Below are positions 50,772 through 60,829 of a stretch of 64,000 bases of DNA, in pieces. The translations under genes and the position numbers were made by a program. Source of the stretch: DIGJ01 sp041739345 (GTDB taxonomy: Bacteria > Bacillota > Clostridia > Lachnospirales > Lachnospiraceae); contig JBGSNZ010000018.1 of assembly GCA_041739345.1 (NCBI GenBank), forward strand, positions 1 to 64,000, written 5' to 3'. The notes under the pieces are model-generated. The model saw only the letters and a program-made list of their open reading frames with translations, did not search any database and was not told the DNA's origin. Position 1 is the first letter of the stretch; each line of letters begins with the position of its first letter.

Positions 50772-51686
50772 ATGAAAGAAGTAATTAGACAGGTTTTCGA
50801 ACACAATATTAAATTAATTGAGAGAACAGACAAAGCAGTATACTATTTTCGAGAGGAACAGTATGATAAGGCACTTTCCTATGTTGCAGATTCTGTGGAG
50901 GGAATAAATAGTCTGGTAAAGGCTATATTAGAAGAAAGGGAGTATTTTTCTAATGTAGAAGAGGTATCTGTTATTTCTATGATTGAAGGAATCCTCTCGG
51001 CAAAAAAAAGCGGAGACTATGTTTTGCTTGCAGATATTTACGAATTACAGCTTAGTAATTTTATTAGTGGTATTCAGGAAATGATTATTGGTAAAGAAGA
51101 GTTCCCATACAGCGTAGAAATTTATGAACGTAATCTAAAACAAATAGAAGCAATAGATTTAGAGCTTTATAAAAAGTTAAGAGAGCCCGAAGAACCCAGT
51201 AAGCTTTTAGAAAAAGGATATGCCGTGGAATATAGTTCTTGTGGACTTATGACGCTTGCAGCGCTTCAATTGGAAGATAAGTTTTACTTCCACACGAACA
51301 GCCATGTGATGGAGGAAGCTTTTTTATTAGCTAAAAAATGGGCAACCCAAAATGCAAAAATCTATCATGTTTATGGACTTGGTCTTTCTTATCATATCAA
51401 AGAACTGCTTGATTTAACTACAAATGCAGATATTTACATATACGAAAGTGACTTTAACATTGTCAGACTAGCCTGTAACTTTGTTGATATGCAGGATATT
51501 TTTAGTGATGTTAGGGTACACTTTATATTTGATGAGAAATTAGAAACAATAAAGAAGGCAATTGAAAATTCTTCTGAGGATGAATATGTTGCGGTTCATT
51601 ATCCGTCATATCGAAACGAAGAAAAGGATAAGACATGTTTGGAATCATACATACCTTGGATACGTGTACTGGAGGACTGTGAATGA
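50772..51686 (+). CDS. Unknown protein, Maf/DUF115-like C-terminal region
   Basis: A 304-residue soluble protein. The N-terminal ~120 residues are helical. The segment FHTNSHVMEEAFLLAKKW...VYGLGLSYHIKELLDL...IYIYESDFNIVRLAC resembles the Rossmann-like start of Maf-type motility-accessory glycosyltransferases (DUF115), including the GLG-x-SYHI turn and acidic strand end. The full Maf domain is not present. Position after a GT2 gene fits surface glycan or glycoprotein work. Confidence 0.5.
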   Translation: MKEVIRQVFEHNIKLIERTDKAVYYFREEQYDKALSYVADSVEGINSLVKAILEEREYFSNVEEVSVISMIEGILSAKKSGDYVLLADIYELQLSNFISGIQEMIIGKEEFPYSVEIYERNLKQIEAIDLELYKKLREPEEPSKLLEKGYAVEYSSCGLMTLAALQLEDKFYFHTNSHVMEEAFLLAKKWATQNAKIYHVYGLGLSYHIKELLDLTTNADIYIYESDFNIVRLACNFVDMQDIFSDVRVHFIFDEKLETIKKAIENSSEDEYVAVHYPSYRNEEKDKTCLESYIPWIRVLEDCE

Positions 51687-52144
51687 GTTATATTATTGGA
51701 TTTCTTAGTATTTTATTTGGAGATGGATTGATTAAAAAGTATATAGAAGAGAACAAAACTTTTGATCAGTATGAGGATATATTTGGAGGAAAGGTTTCCA
51801 TCACAAAGTATCACAATAAAGGGGCAATGCTTAATTTTATGCAGGAGAAACCTGAGTGGGTATTACGTTTTTCTTTTGCAGGAGCCGGTGCTGCACTTGT
51901 TTATTTTTTTCATACAATGACAAAAGGTTCCAATTGTTTAATGAAAATTGGAGTAACACTTTTATTGGGCGGTGGTCTTAGCAATTTGTATGACCGATTG
52001 AAAAAAGGATATGTGGTGGATTACTTTATTATAAATTATAAAAAATTAAAAAAAGTTATTTTTAATCTATCTGATATCATGATATTTTTAGGAGGGTTTT
52101 TAGTTCTTATCGGAGCCCTGCTTGAAGATAAAAAAAGAAAATAA
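51683..52144 (+). CDS. Signal peptidase II-like protein (LspA family)
   Basis: A 153-residue membrane protein with four hydrophobic segments. The two LspA signature blocks are recognisable: GGGLSNLYDRLKKGYVVDYF (catalytic Asp) and IFNLSDIMIFLGG (second Asp). The N-terminal motif is NKGAMLNF, like the usual N-x-GA-x-F. It cleaves prolipoproteins before the diacylglyceryl Cys. It is more divergent than a standard LspA, so it may be a second copy with a special substrate. It overlaps the upstream gene by 4 bases. Confidence 0.8.
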   Translation: MSYIIGFLSILFGDGLIKKYIEENKTFDQYEDIFGGKVSITKYHNKGAMLNFMQEKPEWVLRFSFAGAGAALVYFFHTMTKGSNCLMKIGVTLLLGGGLSNLYDRLKKGYVVDYFIINYKKLKKVIFNLSDIMIFLGGFLVLIGALLEDKKRK

Positions 52145-52174
52145 AGATATAAAATTGAAAGGCATGGTATTGAA

Positions 52175-53554
52175 ATGGAACGAAAAAATGTATGGACAAC
52201 TTATACACAAAAACAAGTAAAAGAATTAGAGAGCTTAAATGCTTTATATAAAGGGTTCTTAGATAAAGGCAAGACAGAACGCGAGTGCACTGCAGAATCC
52301 ATAAGAATTGCCAAAGCTCATGGTTATGTAAACCTAGAAAATATTATTGCGGAACATAAGACACTGAAACCAGGTGACAAGGTGTATGCGTCATGCATGA
52401 AGAAATCCCTCATTATGTTCAACATAGGAAAAGAGCCAATTGAAAAGGGTATGAGTATTTTAGGTGCACATATTGACTCTCCAAGGCTGGATATCAAACA
52501 AAATCCACTCTATGAAGATAATGAGATAGCATATTTAGATACACATTATTATGGTGGTGTAAAAAAATACCAGTGGGTTACGATTCCTTTAGCAATTCAC
52601 GGTGTAATCTGCAAAAAAGATGGTAGCATTCTTGATGTTGTTATAGGTGAGGATGAAAAGGATCCAGTATTTTGCATTAGTGATATATTGATACACTTAG
52701 CTGCGGAACAGATGGATAAGAAAGTATCAAAGTCAATTGAGGGAGAAGCACTGGATATCATCGTAGGAAGCAAGCCTTTAAAAGGAAAAGAAAAGGATGC
52801 AGTAAAAGAAGGTATATTAAGTTTATTAGATCAGAAATATAAGATAGAAGAGGATGACTTTTTATCTGCAGAGTTAGAAGTTGTCCCAGCAGGTAATGCG
52901 CGTGATGCAGGTTTTGATTCCAGTATGATTATTGGTTACGGTCAGGATGACCGTGTTTGTGCTTACACTTCTTTGGTAGCGATGTTGGAAGTAGAAGATG
53001 CCGTCAAAACGACTTGTTGCATACTTGCAGATAAAGAAGAAATTGGTAGTGTAGGTGCTACTGGTATGGAATCGAAATTCTTTGAAAATATGGTAGCAGA
53101 ATTATTAAACTGTTTGGGAGTGTACTCTGATTTAACATTAAGACGTTGTTTATCCCATTCCAGAATGTTATCGTCTGACGTAAGTGCTGCATTTGATCCA
53201 CAGTTTGCATCCTGTTTTGAAAAGAAAAATTCGGCATTTTTTGGTAGAGGTATTGTGTTTAATAAGTATACCGGTTCTAGAGGAAAAGGTGGTTCGAACG
53301 ATGCGAATGCAGAATATTTATCTGTGATTCGTAAAATCATGGATGATAACAATGTAGCATTCCAGACAGCAGAACTTGGTAAAGTCGATCAGGGAGGTGG
53401 TGGAACCATCGCTTATATTTTAGCACTTTATGGAATGGAAGTAATTGATTGCGGTGTAGCAGTATTAAATATGCATGCACCTTGGGAGATGACAAGCAAA
53501 GCTGATATTTATGAAGCAAAAAAAGGATATGTAGCATTCTTAAAAGAGGCGTAA
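52175..53554 (+). CDS. M18 family aminopeptidase
   Basis: A 459-residue cytosolic zinc aminopeptidase of the M18 (ApeA/Lap4, aspartyl aminopeptidase) group. Metal-binding blocks seen: LGAHIDSPRLDIKQNP, DKEEIGSVGATG (general-base Glu followed by metal Glu) and the GGGGTIAYI segment near the C-terminus; AAFDPQF is also typical. It removes N-terminal residues from peptides. Length is normal. It starts 30 bases after the LspA-like gene and ends in a clear terminator. Confidence 0.9.
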   Translation: MERKNVWTTYTQKQVKELESLNALYKGFLDKGKTERECTAESIRIAKAHGYVNLENIIAEHKTLKPGDKVYASCMKKSLIMFNIGKEPIEKGMSILGAHIDSPRLDIKQNPLYEDNEIAYLDTHYYGGVKKYQWVTIPLAIHGVICKKDGSILDVVIGEDEKDPVFCISDILIHLAAEQMDKKVSKSIEGEALDIIVGSKPLKGKEKDAVKEGILSLLDQKYKIEEDDFLSAELEVVPAGNARDAGFDSSMIIGYGQDDRVCAYTSLVAMLEVEDAVKTTCCILADKEEIGSVGATGMESKFFENMVAELLNCLGVYSDLTLRRCLSHSRMLSSDVSAAFDPQFASCFEKKNSAFFGRGIVFNKYTGSRGKGGSNDANAEYLSVIRKIMDDNNVAFQTAELGKVDQGGGGTIAYILALYGMEVIDCGVAVLNMHAPWEMTSKADIYEAKKGYVAFLKEA

Positions 53555-53566
53555 TATTAATACAAA

Positions 53567-53602
53567 GAAGGGATTGTTACTTTGGTAACATCCCTTTTCT
53601 TA
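53567..53602 (+). terminator. Intrinsic terminator of the M18 gene
   Basis: AAGGGATTGTTAC / GTAACATCCCTT stem, TTTG loop, followed by TTCTT. Confidence 0.85.
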
Positions 53603-53820
53603 TGGTTGACCAATTGCATAGGTATTTTTCATGATGTATATCTATATAGTATACCGGATTGTCATGTATATAACCTGAAAATAGAGAGTATATTAGACGA
53701 CAATTGTAGAAAACTGCATTGACTATAGACATGCAGATTATAGGGGGAAATAACTGCAAAATTTTGAAAATTATATTGAAAAATTAGGGGAAATTAATTA
53801 AAAAAGAATATATTAGTGTA

Positions 53821-54035
53821 GCCAAATTAGCAAAACATACGACGGCTGTAGAAAATCCGGAAACATGGAGTGCAGAGAATCCAAAATTGTATGATGTTTC
53901 ATTCAACTTGTAGCAAAAGAGGGTGAAATAAAAGAAGTAATTCATCAAAAAGTAGACATGAGTTTAGCAGTCTTCTTTCGTACCGGCCATTTTGTAGTAA
54001 AAGTTGCAATTGAAATGGAAAAAAGTACCCTGTAA
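53821..54035 (+). pseudogene. Glycoside hydrolase family 2 fragment
   Basis: The frame reads VENPETWSAENPKLYDVSFNL, the diagnostic strand of the GH2 beta-galactosidase immunoglobulin-like domain (NPxxWSAENPxLY). One frameshift later it continues VAKEGEIKEVIHQKVDM. The rest of the enzyme is missing and no start is present, so it is a relic of a deleted gene. 53603-53820 holds nothing recognisable. Confidence 0.6.
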
Positions 54036-54087
54036 GTTAAATGCACAGTTTCTTTTCTGCGTCTAACCAACAGGGTACTTTTTTGTA
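54019..54087. terminator. Bidirectional terminator between relic and ftsH
   Basis: AAAAGTACCCTGT (54021-54033) / ACAGGGTACTTTTTT (54070-54084), a 12-13-bp stem with A/T runs on both sides. It serves ftsH on the minus strand. Confidence 0.75.
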
Positions 54088-54097
54088 TCATTCTTAC

Positions 54098-56110
54098 TTA
54101 AATTTCATTCTTATTTGTAGAAGTAAGAACCTCAGTCGGATCTGTTTGCTCAGCCTGTACAGTTTGTTCAACTTGCTCAGCTGATTCGATTCGCTCTGCT
54201 ATTTTTGTATTCTCTTCGGATTTTGTTTCAATCACTTTTTCTTCTGGCTCAGGAAGACCTTTTACTTCGCGGAAAATCTTCATAAATTCTTTTCCGGTAA
54301 TGGTTTCCTTCTCATAAAGGAATTCAGCAATTTTATCCATTACATCACGATTATCAGAAAGCAATTCCTCTGCTTTTTGATAACAATCTTTTAAAATGCG
54401 CATTACTTCTTTATCAACCAGGGCAGCAGTTTGCTCACCGCAATTTAGAACGGTACGGCCATCTAAGTAACGATTTTCAACGGATTCCAATCCAACCATT
54501 CCAAATTCATCACTCATACCATATTGGGTAACCATTGCGCGTGCCATGGCAGTTGCTTTTTCAATGTCATTGGAAGCACCAGTAGTTACAGAATCAAATA
54601 TAAGTTTTTCAGCAGCACGGCCTCCGCAGAAGGTAACAATGTCTGCAATTATTTCTTTTTGAGACATCAAATATTTTTCTTCTTCCGGAAATTGCATTAC
54701 ATAACCAAGAGATCCCATCGTTCTTGGAACAATTGTAATTTTTTGAACTGGTTCGGAATCTTTTTGAAGAGCGGCAATTAATGCATGTCCTACTTCGTGG
54801 TAAGCTACTATCTTTTTCTCTTCATCATTTAAGATACGGTCCTTCTTTTCTTTACCAGCGATAACGACTTCTACTGCCTCAAACAAGTCACCCTGTGATA
54901 CACTTGAACGGTTATCTTTAACAGCCATAATGGCAGCTTCATTAATCATATTTGCAAGATCAGAACCTACTGCACCAGAGGTTGCCAGTGCGATTGCATC
55001 TAATTCAACGGTATCATCCATTCGTACATCTTTGGAATGTACTTTTAAGATATCAATACGACCCTTTAAGTCAGGTTTTTCTACAATAATTCGTCGGTCA
55101 AAACGACCTGGACGAAGCAGTGCTTTATCGAGAACGTCGGGACGGTTGGTTGCACCGAGGATAACAAGTCCTTTGGAAGAATCAAAACCATCCATTTCAG
55201 AAAGTAACTGGTTTAATGTTTGTTCTCTTTCATCATTTCCTCCACCGTATTTGGAATCACGGCTTTTACCAATGGCATCAATCTCATCAATAAAGATGAT
55301 ACATGGAGCCATTTGCTGTGCCTGTTTAAATAAATCACGCACACGGGAAGCACCAACACCAACAAACATTTCTACGAAATCAGAACCAGAGAGAGAGAAG
55401 AATGGAACTTTTGCTTCTCCTGCAACTGCTCTTGCTAATAATGTTTTTCCTGTTCCTGGAGGGCCTACAAGTAGGGCACCTTTTGGAAGCTTCGCTCCAA
55501 TTTTTGTATACTTACCTGGACTGTGAAGAAAATCAACTAATTCATTCATAGATTCTTTGGCTTCTTCTTGCCCCGCAACATCTTTAAAGGTAACTCCGGT
55601 TTCTTTTTGTACATACATCTTAGCGTTACTTTTACCAACACCCATCATGCCACCGCCGTTATTTTTAGAAACCATACGGAAGACAAAGAACAGAACGACC
55701 CACAAAATTACAATTGGCAGTACGTATACCAAAAAGAAATCAACAATGCTGTTTCCTGTATTTGGAACCTCTGATGAAACTCCAACTCCGGCATCCAAAA
55801 GACGAGCAGTTAAATTATCGTAACTTTCAGCATATCCGGTATAATATGTCATATTATAAAATTCGTTTTCTTGTTTGATTGGAGTGATTGTAATTTCATT
55901 TGCTTTTAATTCAACGCTTTTTATTTCACCATCTGCCAATATATCAAGAAATTTATCGTAGGTTATTAACTTGTGTGTACTTTCTCTTAACTGATTGGAC
56001 ATTAGAAGATACATCGCTAACATGCATATTGCTGCAATTAAGCATATAATAAGTCCTGTTTTACTATTATTCGGCTTTTTCCCATTGGGTTTATTATTAT
56101 TATTGTCCAT
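54098..56110 (-). CDS. ftsH: ATP-dependent zinc metalloprotease FtsH
   Basis: A 670-residue membrane AAA+ protease. Two membrane helices (~18-36 and ~122-146) flank an extracytoplasmic loop. AAA domain with Walker A GPPGTGKT (216-223), Walker B IIFIDEID and SRH TNRPDVLDKALLRPGRFDRR. M41 protease with HEVGH (438-442). The C-terminal tail is rich in Glu/Gln/Val repeats (EQVEQTVQAEQ). It degrades misfolded membrane proteins and regulators. AAAGGAGG precedes the ATG. Divergent from pyrG. Confidence 0.97.
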   Translation of the reverse strand: MDNNNNKPNGKKPNNSKTGLIICLIAAICMLAMYLLMSNQLRESTHKLITYDKFLDILADGEIKSVELKANEITITPIKQENEFYNMTYYTGYAESYDNLTARLLDAGVGVSSEVPNTGNSIVDFFLVYVLPIVILWVVLFFVFRMVSKNNGGGMMGVGKSNAKMYVQKETGVTFKDVAGQEEAKESMNELVDFLHSPGKYTKIGAKLPKGALLVGPPGTGKTLLARAVAGEAKVPFFSLSGSDFVEMFVGVGASRVRDLFKQAQQMAPCIIFIDEIDAIGKSRDSKYGGGNDEREQTLNQLLSEMDGFDSSKGLVILGATNRPDVLDKALLRPGRFDRRIIVEKPDLKGRIDILKVHSKDVRMDDTVELDAIALATSGAVGSDLANMINEAAIMAVKDNRSSVSQGDLFEAVEVVIAGKEKKDRILNDEEKKIVAYHEVGHALIAALQKDSEPVQKITIVPRTMGSLGYVMQFPEEEKYLMSQKEIIADIVTFCGGRAAEKLIFDSVTTGASNDIEKATAMARAMVTQYGMSDEFGMVGLESVENRYLDGRTVLNCGEQTAALVDKEVMRILKDCYQKAEELLSDNRDVMDKIAEFLYEKETITGKEFMKIFREVKGLPEPEEKVIETKSEENTKIAERIESAEQVEQTVQAEQTDPTEVLTSTNKNEI

Positions 56111-56282
56111 ATATTTTACGAGCCTCCTTTGCTACTTCATTGTAATTTATAGAATCTTTAAAATCAAGAACTTTAGACTTTTTTCATATATATATAAAAA
56201 TCAGGGTAGATTTTTTGAATCAGGATGGTTATAATAAATCTTTAGTAAAATAACCGTGATTCAAATAAGGAGGAAATATCAT

Positions 56283-57893
56283 ATGGCTGTTAAATATGTG
56301 TTTGTAACTGGAGGCGTAGTTTCTGGGCTTGGAAAAGGAATAACTGCTGCATCTTTAGGCAGATTGTTGAAAATGCGTGGATATAGTGTAACAATGCAAA
56401 AATTCGATCCTTATATTAATATTGACCCGGGAACCATGAACCCAATTCAACATGGTGAAGTTTTTGTTACGGATGATGGTGCAGAAACCGATTTGGACCT
56501 TGGGCATTATGAGAGATTTATCGATGAAAGCCTAACAAAACAGTCAAATGTTACCACAGGAAAGGTATATTGGTCTGTTTTATCCAAAGAGCGTCGAGGA
56601 GATTTTGTTGGTGGAACAGTTCAGGTAATTCCTCATATAACAAATGAGATTAAAGAACGTTTTTATCGGAATGATGGATGCGATGAAACAAAGGTCGCAA
56701 TTATTGAAGTTGGAGGAACTGTTGGAGATATTGAAAGTCAGCCTTTCTTAGAATCCATTCGTCAGTTCCAACATGATATTGGAAGAGAAAATGCAATCTT
56801 AATTCATGTTACGTTACTTCCATATATAAAGGCATCCGGAGAAATGAAAACGAAACCAACGCAAGCAAGCGTAAAAGAACTTCAGGGAATGGGAATTCAG
56901 CCAGATATCATTGTATGCCGTACGGAAATTCCAATGGAAGAAGGCATCAAAGAGAAAATTGCGCTGTTTTGTAATGTGCCAAGTGCACATGTAATGCAGA
57001 ATTTGGATGTAGAGACATTATATGAAGCACCACTTGCAATGGAAAAAGAACATTTAGCAGATGTTGCGTGCGAATGTTTACACTTAGAAAATAGAGAACC
57101 AGATTTGTCCGAATGGGAAACTATGGTACATGCTCTAAAAAATCCAGTAAAAGATGTAAAGATTGCATTGGTTGGAAAATATACGGCTCTTCATGATGCA
57201 TATATCAGTGTTGTTGAATCTTTAAAACATGGAGCGGTTGCACATAATGCAAGAGTAGAGATTAAGTGGGTTCCTTCGGATGATCTTAATAAAGATAATG
57301 TGGAGGAAATCCTAGGAGATGTTACTGGTATTTTGGTTCCAGGTGGTTTTGGTGATCGTGGAATTGATGGTAAAATTCTTGCGATTAAATATGCGAGAGA
57401 AAATAAAATTCCATTTTTAGGCTTGTGCCTTGGTATGCAGTTGTCATTAGTTGAATATGCAAGGGATGTAATGGGATTTAAAGATGCACATAGTGCCGAG
57501 TTAAATCCGGCAACGACACATCCAGTAATTCATTTAATGCCAGAGCAGGATGGGGTAGAAGACCTTGGAGGAACACTTCGCTTAGGATCCTATCCTTGTG
57601 TACTTGCAGAAAATAGCAAAGCATACGAATTGTATGGTGAAAAAATAGTTCATGAAAGACATAGACATCGTTATGAAGTAAATAATTATTATAGAGAAGA
57701 TTTCGCCAAAGCTGGAATGAAACTTTCAGGGTTATCACCAGACGGAAGAATTGTGGAAATGATTGAATTACCAGAGCATCCTTGGTTTGTTGCAACACAG
57801 GCGCATCCAGAATTCAAATCAAGACCAAATCGTCCACACCCATTATTCAAAGGATTTATAGGAGCAGCTCTTGAATGTAGTAGCCGCAAATAG
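56283..57893 (+). CDS. pyrG: CTP synthase
   Basis: A 536-residue enzyme, normal length, making CTP from UTP, ATP and glutamine. N-terminal synthase domain begins VKYVFVTGGVVSGLGKGI. The C-terminal glutaminase has the nucleophile elbow LGLCLGMQ and the His/Glu pair near AHPEFKS. ATG 56283 follows GGAGG by 9 bases; an in-frame upstream start has no site. In many Firmicutes pyrG is controlled by a reiterative-transcription GGGC start, but no such start is identified here. Confidence 0.97.
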   Translation: MAVKYVFVTGGVVSGLGKGITAASLGRLLKMRGYSVTMQKFDPYINIDPGTMNPIQHGEVFVTDDGAETDLDLGHYERFIDESLTKQSNVTTGKVYWSVLSKERRGDFVGGTVQVIPHITNEIKERFYRNDGCDETKVAIIEVGGTVGDIESQPFLESIRQFQHDIGRENAILIHVTLLPYIKASGEMKTKPTQASVKELQGMGIQPDIIVCRTEIPMEEGIKEKIALFCNVPSAHVMQNLDVETLYEAPLAMEKEHLADVACECLHLENREPDLSEWETMVHALKNPVKDVKIALVGKYTALHDAYISVVESLKHGAVAHNARVEIKWVPSDDLNKDNVEEILGDVTGILVPGGFGDRGIDGKILAIKYARENKIPFLGLCLGMQLSLVEYARDVMGFKDAHSAELNPATTHPVIHLMPEQDGVEDLGGTLRLGSYPCVLAENSKAYELYGEKIVHERHRHRYEVNNYYREDFAKAGMKLSGLSPDGRIVEMIELPEHPWFVATQAHPEFKSRPNRPHPLFKGFIGAALECSSRK

Positions 57894-57910
57894 CAAAAGA
57901 TTGGAGTAAG

Positions 57911-59770
57911 ATGTTTGATATTGAAGAAGAATTAAAAAAACTTCCTGCCAAACCGGGCGTCTATATCATGCATGATAAAAAGGATACGATTATTTATGTA
58001 GGAAAAGCGGTTAGTCTTAAGAATCGTGTGAGACAATATTTTCAACCAAGTAAAACAGTAACACCGAAGATTGCCAGTATGATTGAAAAGATTGACCACT
58101 TTGAATACATTATTACCGATTCTGAACTTGAAGCACTTGTGCTCGAATGTAATTTAATTAAGGAGCATCGACCAAAATACAATACGATGCTTATGGATGA
58201 TAAGGGTTATCCTTTTATTAAGGCTACCGTTGGGGAACCTTATCCTCGTTTGCTTTTTGCTAGACAGCCAAAACGGGATAAGTCAAAATATTTTGGACCC
58301 TATACGAGTGCGGGAGCGGTAAAGGATACCCTTTTACTCATGCAAAAAATTTATAACATTCGAACCTGTAATCGCAGCCTTCCTAAGGAAATTGGTAAAG
58401 GTAGACCTTGTCTTAATTATCATATTAAACAATGCAAAGCACCCTGTCAGGGATATATTTCACAAGAAGGATATCGTGAAAATTTCAATCAGGCGATGGA
58501 GTTTTTAAATGGAAATTATATGCAGGTCCTAAATATGCTGGAAGATAAGATGCAAAAAGCTGCACAGTGTTATGCATTTGAAGAAGCTGCAGAATATCGG
58601 GACTTGTTAGCGAGTGTGAAACATATCGCTCAAAAACAGAAAATCACCAGTCAGGATATGGATGATAAAGACATTATTGCACTTGCGAAAGCAAGGGAGG
58701 AAGCAGTCGTTCAAATCTTCTTTATTCGTGGTGGTAAACTGATTGGACGCGACCATTTTCATTTTAATGAAGTAGAGCATGATACAAAAGGTGAGATTTT
58801 AACTGCATTTATCAAACAATTCTATGCGGGGACACCATATATACCCAAAATACTATTAGTGCAGGAAGCAATTTTTGAAGAAAGCATCATATGTGAATGG
58901 CTGACAGCGAAGAAAGGGCAGAAAGTCTATATTCAAGTGCCACAAAAAGGCGAGAAAGAGCGATTAATCGAATTGGCAGAGAAAAATGCTTCCATGGTAT
59001 TGCAACAGGATGCGGAAAAGATTAAACGAGAAGAAGCCAGAACCATTGGAGCGGTACATGAATTAGAAAATTTGCTTAACCTTCCTAGTATACAAAGAAT
59101 GGAATCGTTTGATATTTCGAATATTAATGGTTTTGAGTCAGTTGGTTCCATGGTTGTATTTGAAAATGGTAAAGCAAAGAAGAATGATTATCGTAAGTTT
59201 AAAATAAAATGGGTTAAGGGTGCAGATGACTACGCAAGTATGCGGGAAATCCTCACAAGACGGTTTGAACATGGATTAAACGAGCGGAATGAACTAAAAG
59301 AAAAGAATATGGATATTGCGATGGGAAGTTTTAGCCGTTTTCCAGATTTGATTTTAATGGATGGTGGAAAAGGACAGGTAAATATTGCATTACAGGTATT
59401 AGATGATCTTCACTTAAATATTCCGGTTTGTGGTATGGTAAAAGACGATAACCATAGAACCAGAGGTCTTTATTTTGAAAATCTGGAAGTTCCGATGGAT
59501 GCGCATTCAGAAGGTTTTCGCCTAGTTACAAGAATCCAGGATGAAACCCATCGTTTTGCAATCGAGTATCATCGTTCTCTTCGTGGTAAGACACAGGTAC
59601 ACTCCATTTTAGATGATATTGAGGGGATTGGTGAAACTAGGAGAAAGGCGTTGATCAAGCATTTTAAATCATTAGAAGCTGTAAAAGCAGCAAGTGTGGA
59701 GGATATTTTGCAGGTATCTGCAATGAATGCAAAAGCAGCACAGGCGGTATATGATTTTTTTCACAAATAA
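57911..59770 (+). CDS. uvrC: UvrABC system protein C
   Basis: A 619-residue nucleotide-excision-repair nuclease. GIY-YIG domain at the N-terminus (PGVYIMHDKKDTIIYVGKA) for the 3' cut, a Cys cluster (CNRS...CLNYHIKQCKAPC), a UVR domain (~200-235) for UvrB, an RNase H-like C-terminal domain (FDISNINGFESVGSMVVFENGK) for the 5' cut, and helix-hairpin-helix at the end (IEGIGETRRKALIKHF). It starts 17 bases after pyrG. Confidence 0.97.
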   Translation: MFDIEEELKKLPAKPGVYIMHDKKDTIIYVGKAVSLKNRVRQYFQPSKTVTPKIASMIEKIDHFEYIITDSELEALVLECNLIKEHRPKYNTMLMDDKGYPFIKATVGEPYPRLLFARQPKRDKSKYFGPYTSAGAVKDTLLLMQKIYNIRTCNRSLPKEIGKGRPCLNYHIKQCKAPCQGYISQEGYRENFNQAMEFLNGNYMQVLNMLEDKMQKAAQCYAFEEAAEYRDLLASVKHIAQKQKITSQDMDDKDIIALAKAREEAVVQIFFIRGGKLIGRDHFHFNEVEHDTKGEILTAFIKQFYAGTPYIPKILLVQEAIFEESIICEWLTAKKGQKVYIQVPQKGEKERLIELAEKNASMVLQQDAEKIKREEARTIGAVHELENLLNLPSIQRMESFDISNINGFESVGSMVVFENGKAKKNDYRKFKIKWVKGADDYASMREILTRRFEHGLNERNELKEKNMDIAMGSFSRFPDLILMDGGKGQVNIALQVLDDLHLNIPVCGMVKDDNHRTRGLYFENLEVPMDAHSEGFRLVTRIQDETHRFAIEYHRSLRGKTQVHSILDDIEGIGETRRKALIKHFKSLEAVKAASVEDILQVSAMNAKAAQAVYDFFHK

Positions 59771-59799
59771 TTGCTTGTGAATAGCAGTTATGATAGAAT
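59771..59799 (+). promoter_or_regulatory. Putative promoter of hprK
   Basis: TTGCTT (59771-59776), 17-bp spacer, TAGAAT (59794-59799); the hprK ATG is 45 bases downstream with AAGGAGGG. Confidence 0.6.
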
Positions 59800-59844
59800 A
59801 CATTTATATGTAGCGGATCATAAAAGTTTGAAGGAGGGTTTACC

Positions 59845-60768
59845 ATGTATACCGTAGAAATACAAAAGTTAATCGATAAATTACATTTGGAAAATTTAAC
59901 ACCAGAAATACCATTAGAGAAAATTACGATTTCTCAAACCGATGTCAACCGTCCGGCACTGCAGCTTGCAGGATACTTTGATTATTTTGATAGCAATCGA
60001 ATCCAGGTTATCGGACATGTAGAAGCATCTTATCTCCAAACAATCGGTCATGATAAGGAAATGGAAATGATGAAAAAGATTATGGATCATCAGGTTCCTT
60101 GTATCGCGTATTGCAGAAGTATTGAGGTGAATCCAGATGTTATCAAAATGGCATTGGAATATAATATTCCTATTTTACGTTCGGATAAAACAACATCTTC
60201 TTTTATGGCAGAAGTAATTCGTTGGTTAAACGTAGAACTTGCACCAAGAATTTCAATTCATGGAGTTTTAGTTGACGTTTTTGGTGAAGGTCTCCTTATT
60301 ATGGGTGAAAGCGGAATCGGTAAAAGTGAAGCAGCGCTGGAACTTATTAAACGTGGACATCGTCTCGTAACCGATGATGTGGTTGAAATTAAAAAAGTAA
60401 GTGATGATACACTGATTGGTACCGCACCTGATATTACACGACATTTTATTGAGCTTCGAGGTATTGGCATTATTGATGTGAAGACTCTATTTGGTGTTGA
60501 AAGTGTAAAAGATACGCAGTGTATTGATTTGGTAATCAAGTTAGAAGAGTGGAACAAAGATGAAGAGTATGATCGACTGGGTCTGGAAGAAAAGTATACG
60601 GAATTCTTAGGAAATAAAGTAGTATGTCATTCCATTCCAATCCGTCCAGGTCGTAACTTGGCAATTATTTGTGAATCAGCAGCCGTTAACTATCGTCAGA
60701 AGAAGATGGGCTACAATGCAGCCAGAGAGCTATATAATCGAGTGACAAATAATTTAATGAATAAATAA
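59845..60768 (+). CDS. hprK: HPr kinase/phosphorylase
   Basis: A 307-residue bifunctional enzyme that phosphorylates HPr on Ser46 and removes the phosphate, the sensor of Firmicute carbon catabolite repression. Walker A MGESGIGKSEAALEL (~152-165), the LVTDDVV Asp pair, and the HprK signature FIELRGIGIIDVKTLFG are clear. The length is typical. The neighbours (ROK kinase, rapZ, whiA) fit the usual clostridial cluster. Confidence 0.96.
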   Translation: MYTVEIQKLIDKLHLENLTPEIPLEKITISQTDVNRPALQLAGYFDYFDSNRIQVIGHVEASYLQTIGHDKEMEMMKKIMDHQVPCIAYCRSIEVNPDVIKMALEYNIPILRSDKTTSSFMAEVIRWLNVELAPRISIHGVLVDVFGEGLLIMGESGIGKSEAALELIKRGHRLVTDDVVEIKKVSDDTLIGTAPDITRHFIELRGIGIIDVKTLFGVESVKDTQCIDLVIKLEEWNKDEEYDRLGLEEKYTEFLGNKVVCHSIPIRPGRNLAIICESAAVNYRQKKMGYNAARELYNRVTNNLMNK

Positions 60769-60829
60769 AAAATATAAAGAGTGACATATTTATACTGGAA
60801 TTAGATTAAGGATAAGGAGTAGCACTACG

